Source: Blattamonas nauphoetae
Lineage: Eukaryota; Preaxostyla; Oxymonadida
Reading direction: 5' to 3'
Assembly: GCA_033064195.1 (NCBI GenBank)
Contig: JARBJD010000243.1
Span: 1 to 64,000, forward strand
DNA length: 64,000 nucleotides
The position numbers and the translations under genes are program-made. Numbering within the stretch: position 1 is the stretch's first letter; each line of letters starts with the position of its first letter. The notes under the pieces are model-generated. The model was not told the DNA's origin. It searched no databases and was given only the letters and a program-made list of their open reading frames with translations. Shown in pieces: positions 42,241-54,050 of this stretch.

Positions 42241-43389
42241 GAAGCCTGAGGCAGACACGTTCGCCAATGAGCTGGATTGGGAGCTGGTGATGAGGAGGCT
42301 GGTGATGGAAGCGCATCGATGTTGACGTCGGCTTCTGAATTTTTGGGATCGCGTTGAGGATCGGATGCTGTCCTGATTGAACCTGATATCTGTCGGATAC
42401 TCAGCATAATTGTCGTATATGCTGTCGTTGTTGTCGAAGGCTACGATGGGAGCTTCTTAGTGCTTTTCTGGACTCCGTTTCCCCATTTCGATGTGATCAA
42501 AGTTTATGGATCCTGATGTCGTATTTACGAGCAGCATTGTCATTCTGATATCCCAGTCCATCGATGTGATGCCAGTTGCTTCGATGTGGTCATGTTTTGT
42601 GCTGAAGTTGAGCCCCCGTTCGGTTGGGGAGTGCCTGCTCCTCTATTTAGACTTTGAAAATGACATTCATGGATTGAAGCTTCATGAGCATGAATGATCA
42701 CTTCTTTGCATCCACGGTTCGTTCGTATTGAGTGACAATCAGAGCAGTGACTTGGTCTTGGTTGGTGAGTCTCCGAACTTCCTGTAAAAGTCGAGATAGT
42801 TGGATCTATCATGAGAAATGGATGATTACAATGGAGGATGTGTTCGTCGATGTTTCCAACATTCATATCTTGCGGATGGAGGAGTCAGGAATGACATGTG
42901 ATTTCAGCGAAAGAGTTGGGAGACACTGAAGCGTGGGAAGGTCTGAGACTCGGATATTCTTCCTTCTCAAAAGTCAATAAGAATACTTGGGGAGTGATAA
43001 TGGTGAAGACAGGATGCGATACGCCTGGATCGAACGGCACATCAAATCACATTGGAGGTTGGCCGGCGACGTCGAATGGATCTGAGTCTTGTGGTTTGTC
43101 AGAAATGCCGAATCTCGTTGGGATGGTGCAGAAGTTGGAAGTTCGACTTGTAAATCAACAGTAAAACGGAGAGAAGAGATTATGTGTTGTCGGTACTCAT
43201 TGTCGAGAGACGAAGCGCCGAGCTGATGTTCATCATCACGTTTCCATTCCCAAATAGACAGTTTTGCTTCTGGGACAGTAGAGACTGTGCAAAAGAACCA
43301 ACATCACGAGAAAAACGAAGACGAGAGAAAGAGATGAGGGGAATGACAAGGAGAGAGAGAATGATAAGTCAAGAAGATAAATGAGAGGA

Positions 43390-44010
43390 AACAAAGGGAT
43401 GAACATACAGTTGGTGCTCTTCGGCATCGCATCGTCTGATTATGACAGCCCGTTTGATCAGAGTCATTTCAAAAGGTACCTATTGCTCAGTAAGTCTTAA
43501 AAAGAAGAAAAACAATAAAAATTGAGGCAAATAAAGAGAAGAACACACGGTGTGCGTAATAATGCAATTCACTGTCCGATCAGGACAAAAGGTTTGATCA
43601 GAGTCCTTTCACACCGTATCGATTGGTGATTAGGTCTTAAAAAGAGAAGAAACAATAAATAGAGAGGTCAACAGAGAGGGAAGCTTACAGTGTGTGCTCT
43701 TCTGCATTTCCTTGCCCGAAGGAGACGGCCAGTTTGATCATTCACTTTTCATTGTCAATCTATCAACAATTAAGTCCCAACTTAGAAAAAACAATAAAGA
43801 GAGAGGTAAAAGAGAGGGCGACATACAGTGCGAGCATTTCAGCATTTTATTGACCGAACGAGACGGGCAGTTGGATCCATCTCATTCCATCTTCAATCCA
43901 TCTGTAATTATGTTCGAAAGAAGTGTAAAGTCAAAAAGAGAGGTGAACGAAAGCGGGACATACCAATCCTGCACAATAATGTTCTCTGTTTTGGCCCCAA
44001 TCTGAGAGGG
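43390..44010 (-). repeat. Tandem repeat of a ~138-bp mini-exon/intron unit, at least four copies
   Basis: Units start near 43400, 43545, 43681 and 43820. On the minus strand each has an AT-rich intron-like part (TTATTGTTTTTTCT), then a short coding-like part (IKLAVSFGQGNAEEHTL in the best copy), ending in a donor-like ACTGTAAG or ACTGTATG. Other copies carry stops. This looks like repeated duplication of one small exon with its intron. It lies inside the 3.8-kb element. Confidence 0.55.
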
Positions 44011-44965
44011 TGATATGAGATATAGAGCATAACAACATGAAGAAAGATGAAAGAGAGTCGAGAAAACACACGATCTTTCGATTGATCGCTTCAGAAGTCA
44101 TTGTGTTGGATGTGGTGTTTGTGGTGGTTTGTGCATGTTGTTCGATCTTGTGCACTTTGGGCCCATCATTTCTGAATATCAGCACAGAATCTGGAGGATG
44201 ATCGAATCCATGAATAATGGTGGAAAATCGATTGAAACAAATATTATTTGATCAATTTGGACGAAATTACATTAAAATAATGTCGAATTGTTGGCTAATC
44301 ATCACCTTTCTCGCCGAAACGAAGGAATATTGGAAAAACGAACTCATCTTTCAATATTTTGTGTAAAGCCTTGACTATTGATCAGACTGGACTCTGAATT
44401 CCTCATTATAGTCTGATTCAAAAGGAAATACACTCCAAGAAGGAGGCTGTTTACCACGAGAAGTGTTATTCTGGTGATCCATCCCACCGATCGTTTGGTT
44501 TGCCAAGTGTGCAAGTTGTGCTGACGAACTTTTTGCTCCAGCACACACTGTTCAGGGTGTGTTTGCACGTTTGCTCAGGGTAACCCTTGTTTCTCCTATC
44601 TCATTTTTGTAACTTGTTTTCCTTCAACATTAATTTCAATTCGCAAAACACCGACGATCTAACCTTACATCAATTTGGCAAGACCCAAGAACCGGAAGCA
44701 GGAGTGACAGAAGTTACATCAGGTTCGTCGAAGATGATGAATTAATGAGTCATTTTCTGTGGATATTGGTTGATCTGCAGCGGAGATGGAACAAAGGGAC
44801 GGGAAAGGATGGAGTGATGTGGAAGAAAATGTCTGGAATGTTGAGAATGGAGGGATTCTTGGATGTGATTGAGGGACAGCTGCGAAACGACCGACACTCA
44901 AACTTATGGGGAGATGTTGTTGCCGAATCAATTCAGATTCTCTCGTTCCACTCTCCCTCGATCGT

Positions 44966-45060
44966 GGGTAGGTCTAGACTCAGATCTGAAAAAGTCTAGA
45001 CGCAGATCTGCAGATCGGTCTAGGCGCAGATCTGAAAGTCTACACGCAGATCTGTTATTA
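44966..45060 (+). promoter_or_regulatory. MULE terminal motif block, four 17-bp repeats
   Basis: Four copies of the motif GTCTAGACTCAGATCTG (variants GTCTAGGCG, GTCTACACG) are spaced by 3-7 bp, with an internal palindrome AGATCTGCAGATC. The same block occurs at all six MULE ends in the window (31499, 34738, 44966, 58035, 58277, 60303). Repeated terminal motifs of this kind are typical transposase binding sites; that role is an inference. Confidence 0.6.
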
Positions 45061-45238
45061 TTGTCTCTATTTTGGTTTATAATGTGTCTTTAATGAATGA
45101 CAGAGACGTGGAATAGAGAGAAAAGGAGAATCGAGCAATTTCAAAGATTGAAAATGATAGATTAAGGTAAAGGGTCGCGAACTAACTTCGTTCACAAAGT
45201 GGGATGTCGAAGTGAGAAAAGAGAGAGACTTGGTTTAG

Positions 45239-46705
45239 ATGAAGTCAACGATTCGGAAGGTTGAGGAGGAGGGGGTTGTCACGAAGCGACTGGTTGCGGA
45301 GACGATGCCAACGAGTCGGATGGCTGCGGAGACGATGCCAACCAGTCGGATGGCTGCGGAGACGATGCCAACCAGTCGGATGGCTGCGGAGACGATGCCA
45401 ACCAGTCGGATGGTTGCGGAGATGGTTCTCACGAAGCGACTGGTTGCGGAGATGGTTCTCACGAAGCGACTGGTTGCGGAGATGGTTCTCACGAAGCGAC
45501 TGCTTGAGGAGATGGTTCTCACGAAGCGACTGGTTGCGGAGATGGTTCTCACGAAGCGACTGGTTGCGGAGATGGTTCTCACGAAGCGACGGGTTGCGGA
45601 GATGGTTCTCACGAAGCGACTGCTTGAAGAGATGGTTCTCACGAAGCGACTGCTTGAGGAGATGGTTCTCACGAAGCGACTGCTTGAAGAGATGGTTCTC
45701 ACGAAGCGACTGCTTGCGGAGATGGTTCTCACGAAGCGACTGGTTGCGGAGATGGTTCTCACGAAGCGACTGCTTGAAGAGATGGTTCTCACGAAGCGAC
45801 TGCTTGAGGAGATGGTTCTCACGAAGCGACTGGTTGCGGAGATGGTTCTCACGAAGCGACTGGTTGCGGAGATGGTTCTCACGAAGCGACTGGTTGCGGA
45901 GATGGTTCTCACGAAGCGACTGCTTGAGGAGATGGTTCTCACGAAGCGACTGGTTGCGGAGATGGTTCTCCCGAAGCGACTGCTTGAGGAGATGGTTCTC
46001 ACGAAGCGACTGGTTGCGGAGATGGTTCTCACGAAGCGACTGGTTGCGGAGATGGTTCTCACGAAGCGACTGGTTGCGGAGATGGTTCTCACGAAGCGAC
46101 TGCTTGAGGAGATGGTTCTCACGAAGCGACTGGTTGCGGAGATGGTTCTCACGAAGCGACTGGTTGCGGAGATGGTTCTCACGAAGCGACTGCTTGAGGA
46201 GATGGTTCTCACGAAGCGACTGGTTGCGGAGATGGTTCTCCGAAGCGACTGCTTGAGGAGATGGTTCTCACGAAGCGACTGGTTGCGGAGATGGTTCTCA
46301 CGAAGCGACTGGTTGCGGAGATGGTTCTCACGAAGCGACTGGTTGCGGAGATGGTTCTCACGAAGCGACTGCTTGAGGAGATGGTTCTCACGAAGCGACT
46401 GGTTGCGGAGATGGTTCTCCCGAAGCGACTGCTTGAGGAGATGGTTCTCACGAAGCGACTGGTTGCGGAGATGGTTCTCACGAAGCGACTGGTTGCGGAG
46501 ATGGTTCTCACGAAGCGACTGGTTGCGGAGATGGTTCTCACGAAGCGACTGCTTGAGGAGATGGTTCTCACGAAGCGACTGGTTGCGGAGATGGTTCTCA
46601 CGAAGCGACTGGTTGCGGAGATGGTTCTCACGAAGCGACTGCTTGAGGAGATGGTTCTCACGAAGCGACTGGTTGCGGAGATGGTTCTCCGAAGCGACTG
46701 CTTGA
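45239..46705 (+). CDS. Decapeptide-repeat ORF starting in the left TIR, 488 aa before a frame change
   Basis: The ATG lies 273 bp from the element end, exactly as on the other side. The protein starts MKSTIRKVEEEGVVTKRLVA, then four units of ETMPTSRMAA, then dozens of MVLTKRLVAE / MVLTKRLLEE decapeptides. A single-base shortening of one 30-bp unit near 46240 moves the frame, and translation ends at 46705. Such a protein would be an amphipathic, highly basic and acidic helix. The conserved start and offset suggest it may once have been expressed, but the repeat alone would also give open frames, so the case is unproven. Confidence 0.4.
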   Translation: MKSTIRKVEEEGVVTKRLVAETMPTSRMAAETMPTSRMAAETMPTSRMAAETMPTSRMVAEMVLTKRLVAEMVLTKRLVAEMVLTKRLLEEMVLTKRLVAEMVLTKRLVAEMVLTKRRVAEMVLTKRLLEEMVLTKRLLEEMVLTKRLLEEMVLTKRLLAEMVLTKRLVAEMVLTKRLLEEMVLTKRLLEEMVLTKRLVAEMVLTKRLVAEMVLTKRLVAEMVLTKRLLEEMVLTKRLVAEMVLPKRLLEEMVLTKRLVAEMVLTKRLVAEMVLTKRLVAEMVLTKRLLEEMVLTKRLVAEMVLTKRLVAEMVLTKRLLEEMVLTKRLVAEMVLRSDCLRRWFSRSDWLRRWFSRSDWLRRWFSRSDWLRRWFSRSDCLRRWFSRSDWLRRWFSRSDCLRRWFSRSDWLRRWFSRSDWLRRWFSRSDWLRRWFSRSDCLRRWFSRSDWLRRWFSRSDWLRRWFSRSDCLRRWFSRSDWLRRWFSEATA

Positions 46706-49700
46706 AGAGATGGTTCTCACGAAGCGACTGCTTGAAGAGATGGTTCTCACGAAGCGACTGGTTGCGGAGATGGTTCTCACGAAGCGACTGGTTGCGGAGA
46801 TGGTTCTCACGAAGCGACTGCTTGAAGAGATGGTTCTCACGAAGCGACTGGTTGCGGAGATGGTTCTCACGAAGCGACTGGTTGCGGAGATGGTTCTCAC
46901 GACGCGACTGGTTGCGGAGATGGTTCTCACGAAGCGACTGCTTGAAGAGATGGTTCTCACGAAGCGACTGGTTGCGGAGATGGTTCTCACGAAGCGACTG
47001 CTTGAGGAGATGGTTCTCCCGAAGCGACTGCTTGAAGAGATGGTTCTCACGAAGCGACTGGTTGCGGAGATGGTTCTCACGAAGCGACTGGTTGCGGAGA
47101 TGGTTCTCACGAAGCGACTGCTTGAAGAGATGGTTCTCACGAAGCGACTGGTTGCGGAGATGGTTCTCACGAAGCGACTGGTTGCGGAGATGGTTCTCAC
47201 GACGCGACTGGTTGCGGAGATGGTTCTCACGAAGCGACTGCTTGAAGAGATGGTTCTCACGAAGCGACTGGTTGCGGAGATGGTTCTCACGAAGCGACTG
47301 GTTGCGGAGATGGTTCTCACGAAGCGACTGCTTGAAGAGATGGTTCTCACGAAGCGACTGGTTGCGGAGATGGTTCTCACGAAGCGACTGGTTGCGGAGA
47401 TGGTTCTCACGAAGCGACTGGTTGCGGAGATGGTTCTCACGAAGCGACTGCTTGAGGAGATGGTTCTCACGAAGCGACTGGTTGCGGAGATGGTTCTCCC
47501 GAAGCGACTGCTTGAAGAGATGGTTCTCACGAAGCGACTGGTTGCGGAGATGGTTCTCCCGAAGCGACTGCTTGAAGAGATGGTTCTCACGAAGCGACTG
47601 CTTGAAGAGATGGTTCTCACGAAGCGACTGGTTGCGGAGATGGTTCTCACGAAGCGACTGGTTGCGGAGATGGTTCTCACGAAGCGACTGGTTGCGGAGA
47701 TGGTTCTCACGAAGCGACTGCTTGAGGAGATGGTTCTCACGACGCGACTGGTTGCGGAGATGGTTCTCACGAAGCGACTGGTTGCGGAGATGGTTCTCAC
47801 GAAGCGACTGCTTGAGGAGATGGTTCTCACGAAGCGACTGGTTGCGGAGATGGTTCTCCCGAAGCGACTGCTTGAGGAGATGGTTCTCACGAAGCGACTG
47901 GTTGCGGAGATGGTTCTCACGAAGCGACTGGTTGCGGAGATGGTTCTCACGAAGCGACTGGTTGCGGAGATGGTTCTCACGAAGCGACTGCTTGAGGAGA
48001 TGGTTCTCACGAAGCGACTGGTTGCGGAGATGGTTCTCCGAAGCGACTGCTTGAGGAGATGGTTCTCACGAAGCGACTGGTTGCGGAGATGGTTCTCACG
48101 AAGCGACTGGTTGCGGAGATGGTTCTCACGAAGCGACTGCTTGAGGAGATGGTTCTCACGAAGCGACTGGTTGCGGAGATGGTTCTCACGAAGCGACTGG
48201 TTGCGGAGATGGTTCTCACGAAGCGACTGCTTGAGGAGATGGTTCTCACGAAGCGACTGGTTGCGGAGATGGTTCTCCCGAAGCGACTGCTTGAAGAGAT
48301 GGTTCTCACGAAGCGACTGGTTGCGGAGATGGTTCTCACGAAGCGACTGGTTGCGGAGATGGTTCTCACGACGCGACTGGTTGCGGAGATGGTTCTCACG
48401 AAGCGACTGCTTGAAGAGATGGTTCTCACGAAGCGACTGGTTGCGGAGATGGTTCTCACGAAGCGACTGGTTGCGGAGATGGTTCTCACGAAGCGACTGC
48501 TTGAAGAGATGGTTCTCACGAAGCGACTGGTTGCGGAGATGGTTCTCACGAAGCGACTGCTTGAAGAGATGGTTCTCCCGAAGCGACTGCTTGCGGAGAT
48601 GGTTCTCACGAAGCGACTGGTTGCGGAGATGGTTCTCACGAAGCGACTGGTTGCGGAGATGGTTCTCCCGAAGCGACTGCTTGCGGAGATGGTTCTCACG
48701 AAGCGACTGGTTGCGGAGATGGTTCTCACGAAGCGACTGCTTGAGGAGATGGTTCTCACGAAGCGACTGCTTGAGGAGATGGTTCTCACGACGCGACTGG
48801 TTGCGGAGATGGTTCTCACGAAGCGACTGGTTGCGGAGATGGTTCTCACGAAGCGACTGCTTGAGGAGATGGTTCTCACGAAGCGACTGGTTGCGGAGAT
48901 GGTTCTCACGAAGCGACTGGTTGCGGAGATGGTTCTCACGAAGCGACTGCTTGAGGAGATGGTTCTCACGAAGCGACTGGTTGCGGAGATGGTTCTCACG
49001 AAGCGACTGGTTGCGGAGATGGTTCTCACGAAGCGACTGGTTGCGGAGATGGTTCTCACGAAGCGACTGGTTGCGGAGATGGTTCTCACGAAGCGACTGC
49101 TTGAGGAGATGGTTCTCACGACGCGACTGGTTGCGGAGATGGTTCTCACGAAGCGACTGGTTGCGGAGATGGTTCTCACGAAGCGACTGCTTGAAGAGAT
49201 GGTTCTCACGAAGCGACTGCTTGAGGAGATGGTTCTCACGAAGCGACTGGTTGCGGAGATGGTTCTCACGAAGCGACTGGTTGCGGAGATGGTTCTCACG
49301 AAGCGACTGGTTGCGGAGATGGTTCTCACGAAGCGACTGCTTGAGGAGATGGTTCTCACGAAGCGACTGGTTGCGGAGATGGTTCTCACGAAGCGACTGG
49401 TTGCGGAGATGGTTCTCCCGAAGCGACTGCTTGAGGAGATGGTTCTCACGAAGCGACTGGTTGCGGAGATGGTTCTCACGAAGCGACTGGTTGCGGAGAT
49501 GGTTCTCACGAAGCGACTGGTTGCGGAGATGGTTCTCACGAAGCGACTGCTTGAGGAGATGGTTCTCACGACGCGACTGGTTGCGGAGATGGTTCTCACG
49601 AAGCGACTGGTTGCGGAGATGGTTCTCACGAAGCGACTGCTTGAGGAGATGGTTCTCACGACGCGACTGGTTGCGGAGATGGTTCTCACGAAGCGACTGG

Positions 49701-52700
49701 TTGCGGAGATGGTTCTCACGAAGCGACTGCTTGAGGAGATGGTTCTCACGAAGCGACTGGTTGCGGAGATGGTTCTCACGAAGCGACTGGTTGCGGAGAT
49801 GGTTCTCCGAAGCGACTGCTTGAGGAGATGGTTCTCACGAAGCGACTGGTTGCGGAGATGGTTCTCACGAAGCGACTGGTTGCGGAGATGGTTCTCACGA
49901 AGCGACTGGTTGCGGAGATGGTTCTCACGAAGCGACTGCTTGAGGAGATGGTTCTCACGACGCGACTGGTTGCGGAGATGGTTCTCACGAAGCGACTGGT
50001 TGCGGAGATGGTTCTCACGAAGCGACTGGTTGCGGAGATGGTTCTCACGAAGCGACTGCTTGAGGAGATGGTTCTCACGACGCGACTGGTTGCGGAGATG
50101 GTTCTCACGAAGCGACTGGTTGCGGAGATGGTTCTCACGAAGCGACTGCTTGAGGAGATGGTTCTCACGAAGCGACTGGTTGCGGAGATGGTTCTCCGAA
50201 GCGACTGCTTGAGGAGATGGTTCTCACGAAGCGACTGGTTGCGGAGATGGTTCTCACGAAGCGACTGGTTGCGGAGATGGTTCTCACGAAGCGACTGGTT
50301 GCGGAGATGGTTCTCACGAAGCGACTGCTTGAGGAGATGGTTCTCACGAAGCGACTGGTTGCGGAGATGGTTCTCCCGAAGCGACTGCTTGAGGAGATGG
50401 TTCTCACGAAGCGACTGGTTGCGGAGATGGTTCTCACGAAGCGACTGGTTGCGGAGATGGTTCTCACGAAGCGACTGGTTGCGGAGATGGTTCTCACGAA
50501 GCGACTGGTTGCGGAGATGGTTCTCACGAAGCGACTGGTTGCGGAGATGGTTCTCACGAAGCGACTGGTTGCGGAGATGGTTCTCACGAAGCGACTGCTT
50601 GAGGAGATGGTTCTCACGACGCGACTGGTTGCGGAGATGGTTCTCACGAAGCGACTGGTTGCGGAGATGGTTCTCACGAAGCGACTGCTTGAGGAGATGG
50701 TTCTCACGAAGCGACTGGTTGCGGAGATGGTTCTCACGAAGCGACTGCTTGAGGAGATGGTTCTCACGAAGCGACTGGTTGCGGAGATGGTTCTCACGAA
50801 GCGACTGGTTGCGGAGATGGTTCTCACGAAGCGACTGGTTGCGGAGATGGTTCTCACGAAGCGACTGGTTGCGGAGATGGTTCTCACGAAGCGACTGCTT
50901 GAGGAGATGGTTCTCACGAAGCGACTGCTTGCGGAGATGGTTCTCACGAAGCGACTGGTTGCGGAGATGGTTCTCACGAAGCGACTGGTTGCGGAGATGG
51001 TTCTCACGAAGCGACTGGTTGCGGAGATGGTTCTCACGAAGCGACTGCTTGAGGAGATGGTTCTCACGACGCGACTGGTTGCGGAGATGGTTCTCACGAA
51101 GCGACTGGTTGCGGAGATGGTTCTCACGAAGCGACTGCTTGAAGAGATGGTTCTCACGAAGCGACTGCTTGAGGAGATGGTTCTCACGAAGCGACTGGTT
51201 GCGGAGATGGTTCTCACGAAGCGACTGGTTGCGGAGATGGTTCTCACGAAGCGACTGGTTGCGGAGATGGTTCTCACGAAGCGACTGCTTGAGGAGATGG
51301 TTCTCACGAAGCGACTGGTTGCGGAGATGGTTCTCACGAAGCGACTGGTTGCGGAGATGGTTCTCACGAAGCGACTGGTTGCGGAGATGGTTCTCACGAA
51401 GCGACTGCTTGAGGAGATGGTTCTCACGAAGCGACTGGTTGCGGAGATGGTTCTCACGAAGCGACTGCTTGAAGAGATGGTTCTCACGAAGCGACTGCTT
51501 GAGGAGATGGTTCTCACGACGCGACTGGTTGCGGAGATGGTTCTCACGAAGCGACTGCTTGAAGAGATGGTTCTCACGAAGCGACTGGTTGCGGAGATGG
51601 TTCTCACGACGCGACTGGTTGCGGAGATGGTTCTCACGACGCGACTGGTTGCGGAGATGGTTCTCACGAAGCGACTGCTTGAAGAGATGGTTCTCACGAA
51701 GCGACTGGTTGCGGAGATGGTTCTCACGAAGCGACTGGTTGCGGAGATGGTTCTCACGAAGCGACTGGTTGCGGAGATGGTTCTCACGAAGCGACTGGTT
51801 GCGGAGATGGTTCTCACGACGCGACTGGTTGCGGAGATGGTTCTCACGAAGCGACTGCTTGAAGAGATGGTTCTCACGAAGCGACTGCTTGAGAAGATGG
51901 TTCTCACGAAGCGACTGGTTGCGGAGATGGTTCTCACGAAGCGACTGCTTGAAGAGATGGTTCTCACGAAGCGACTGGTTGCGGAGATGGTTCTCACGAA
52001 GCGACTGGTTGCGGAGATGGTTCTCACGAAGCGACTGCTTGAAGAGATGGTTCTCACGAAGCGACTGCTTGTGGAGATGGTTCTCACGAAGCGACTGGTT
52101 GCGGAGATGGTTCTCACGACGCGACTGCTTGAGGAGATGGTTCTCACGAAGCGACTGCTTGAAGAGATGGTTCTCACGAAGCGACTGGTTGCGGAGATGG
52201 TTCTCACGAAGCGACTGGTTGCGGAGATGGTTCTCACGAAGCGACTGCTTGAGGAGATGGTTCTCACGAAGCGACTGGTTGCGGAGATGGTTCTCACGAA
52301 GCGACTGCTTGAAGAGATGGTTCTCACGAAGCGACTGGTTGCGGAGATGGTTCTCACGAAGCGACTGGTTGCGGAGATGGTTCTCACGACGCGACTGGTT
52401 GCGGAGATGGTTCTCACGAAGCGACTGCTTGAAGAGATGGTTCTCACGAAGCGACTGGTTGCGGAGATGGTTCTCACGAAGCGACTGGTTGCGGAGATGG
52501 TTCTCACGAAGCGACTGCTTGAAGAGATGGTTCTCACGAAGCGACTGCTTGAGGAGATGGTTCTCACGAAGCGACTGGTTGCGGAGATGGTTCTCACGAC
52601 GCGACTGGTTGCGGAGATGGTTCTCACGATGCGACTGCTTGAAGAGATGGTTCTCACGAAGCGACTGGTTGCGGAGATGGTTCTCACGAAGCGACTGGTT

Positions 52701-53300
52701 GCGGAGATGGTTCTCACGAAGCGACTGCTTGAGGAGATGGTTCTCACGAAGCGACTGGTTGCGGAGATGGTTCTCACGAAGCGACTGCTTGAAGAGATGG
52801 TTCTCACGAAGCGACTGGTTGCGGAGATGGTTCTCACGAAGCGACTGGTTGCGGAGATGGTTCTCACGAAGCGACTGGTTGCGGAGATGGTTCTCACGAA
52901 GCGACTGGTTGCGGAGATGGTTCTCACGAAGCGACTGCTTGAAGAGATGGTTCTCACGAAGCGACTGGTTGCGGAGATGGTTCTCACGAAGCGACTGGTT
53001 GCGGAGATGGTTCTCACGAAGCGACTGCTTGAAGAGATGGTTCTCACGAAGCGACTGCTTGAGGAGATGGTTCTCACGAAGCGACTGGTTGCGGAGATGG
53101 TTCTCACGACGCGACTGGTTGCGGAGATGGTTCTCACGATGCGACTGCTTGAAGAGATGGTTCTCACGAAGCGACTGGTTGCGGAGATGGTTCTCACGAA
53201 GCGACTGGTTGCGGAGATGGTTCTCACGAAGCGACTGCTTGAAGAGATGGTTCTCACGAAGCGACTGGTTGCGGAGATGGTTCTCACGAAGCGACTGCTG
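45270..53300 (+). repeat. 30-bp satellite array, left TIR, about 267 units
   Basis: Units read ACGAAGCGACTGGTTGCGGA plus GATGGTTCTC. Main variants change GGTTGCGG to GCTTGAGG or GCTTGAAG; rarer ones read CCGAAG or ACGACGCG. The first units are a diverged type (ATGCCAACCAGTCGGATGG). Because the unit is 30 bp and lacks stop codons, very long open frames appear on both strands. Five units are 29 bp (about 46240, 46690, 48039, 49807 and 50196). The array ends at 53300 in GACGAGGAGGG. Confidence 0.97.
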
Positions 53301-54050
53301 ACGAGGAGGGTATTGATGGTTGAGAGATTCCGCGATGATGGGATTGAATTCGTCCGGGATGCAATTCTGGTCCCTCATCGAAGGATGCTGCCAATAGTGC
53401 AAGTGGCGTGGTCGAGGACTCCCAGACATTCCCATTTGTGTTGAGGGTGTCTTTTCAGTGTCATCATCTGGTTGTTGGGGAAGACGGTGTCGATGCTGTT
53501 GGGATGACGTTCTTGATGCGTATGGGGATTGAGAATCGCCCCCCTCGACACCATCCGAAATGTCGTCATGGTGAAGTGATTTAAATAGAGTTCAAAGTTT
53601 TTCGGCTTGACAGGGACATAGATGAATCCATTTCGTTCCATCGGAAGAGGAGAGTTGTGATAGATAAGGTAGTCTTTTGAGATATTTGAGGTGGTGATGG
53701 AGAAGAGGTGATACTTGGGAAATTAGAGATCGACGATCTTAAATACTGATTGAGATGTGGAGTTTCAATTTGGTACCCATTCTTTGAAAAAGCGTTCCCA
53801 ACTTTTTCAATCAGATGCAGATAACCTAATTATTGCATCTCGTTGTTAATACTCTTCACTTGGACTCGCTGTCGAAATTTGGAGGGTCTATAAATTGTTT
53901 AAAAGCTTCTCAATGAAAGAATCTAAACTGTTGAGAATCATCTCGCATCTGATGGGATGATTCAGGGACATTTTTTACTTATGTTCGGTTTCTTTCTTCT
54001 GTTGCTCATTCAGTATCGCTCTTTTTCAGCTTTTTCTGTTGAGCGAGTCG
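53301..54050. other. MULE interior between left array and transposase
   Basis: Non-repetitive sequence. A minus-strand frame at 53375-53641 (MERNGFIYVPVKPKNFELYL) has no recognised motif and could be a captured exon or a small MULE gene. AT-rich sequence with no feature follows to 54050. Confidence 0.4.

Larger units (their letters stand above)
40919..44710. mobile_element. 3792-bp element with CTGTCACTCC termini
   Basis: The TIRs are about 35 bp: CTGTCACTCCGACTTCCGG at 40919 and the inverse CCGGAAGCAGGAGTGACAG ending at 44710. AA flanks both sides (40917-40918 and 44711-44712), and removing one AA restores the host reading frame. The termini resemble the 399-bp MITE at 15277. The interior has no recognisable transposase; it holds decayed coding pieces (for example IVSAMDSALRQLNGILGHP at 42090) and the mini-exon repeats at 43390-44010. 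The 2-bp duplication does not identify the superfamily. Confidence 0.85.
40395..44965 (+). pseudogene. HEAT-like family gene broken by a 3.8-kb TIR element and by the large MULE
   Basis: 5' block: DLLIKTSTELKHALLEAGLI, then INPQSLSLSAHQHIHI, then KQFLTPSENDIVDLCVN, with one in-frame stop near 40710 and a frame change near 40485. After removal of the element at 40919-44710 and one AA, codons run from VPVAFGIT to SYIRFVEDDELMSHFLW without a shift. The 3' block (44713-44965) ends RMEGFLDVIEGQLRNDR, and the large MULE then cuts it at CTCGATCGT. It is homologous in layout to the gene at 24982-29163. It was probably already decaying when the later insertions arrived, as the stop lies in an exon outside them. 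Confidence 0.72.

Noticed and set aside
46710-53435. Open frames of 590-1219 codons on both strands across the left satellite array
   Set aside because: They follow from a 30-bp unit without stop codons and change frame at each 29-bp unit. Only the two frames with the shared non-repeat start in the TIRs are listed.
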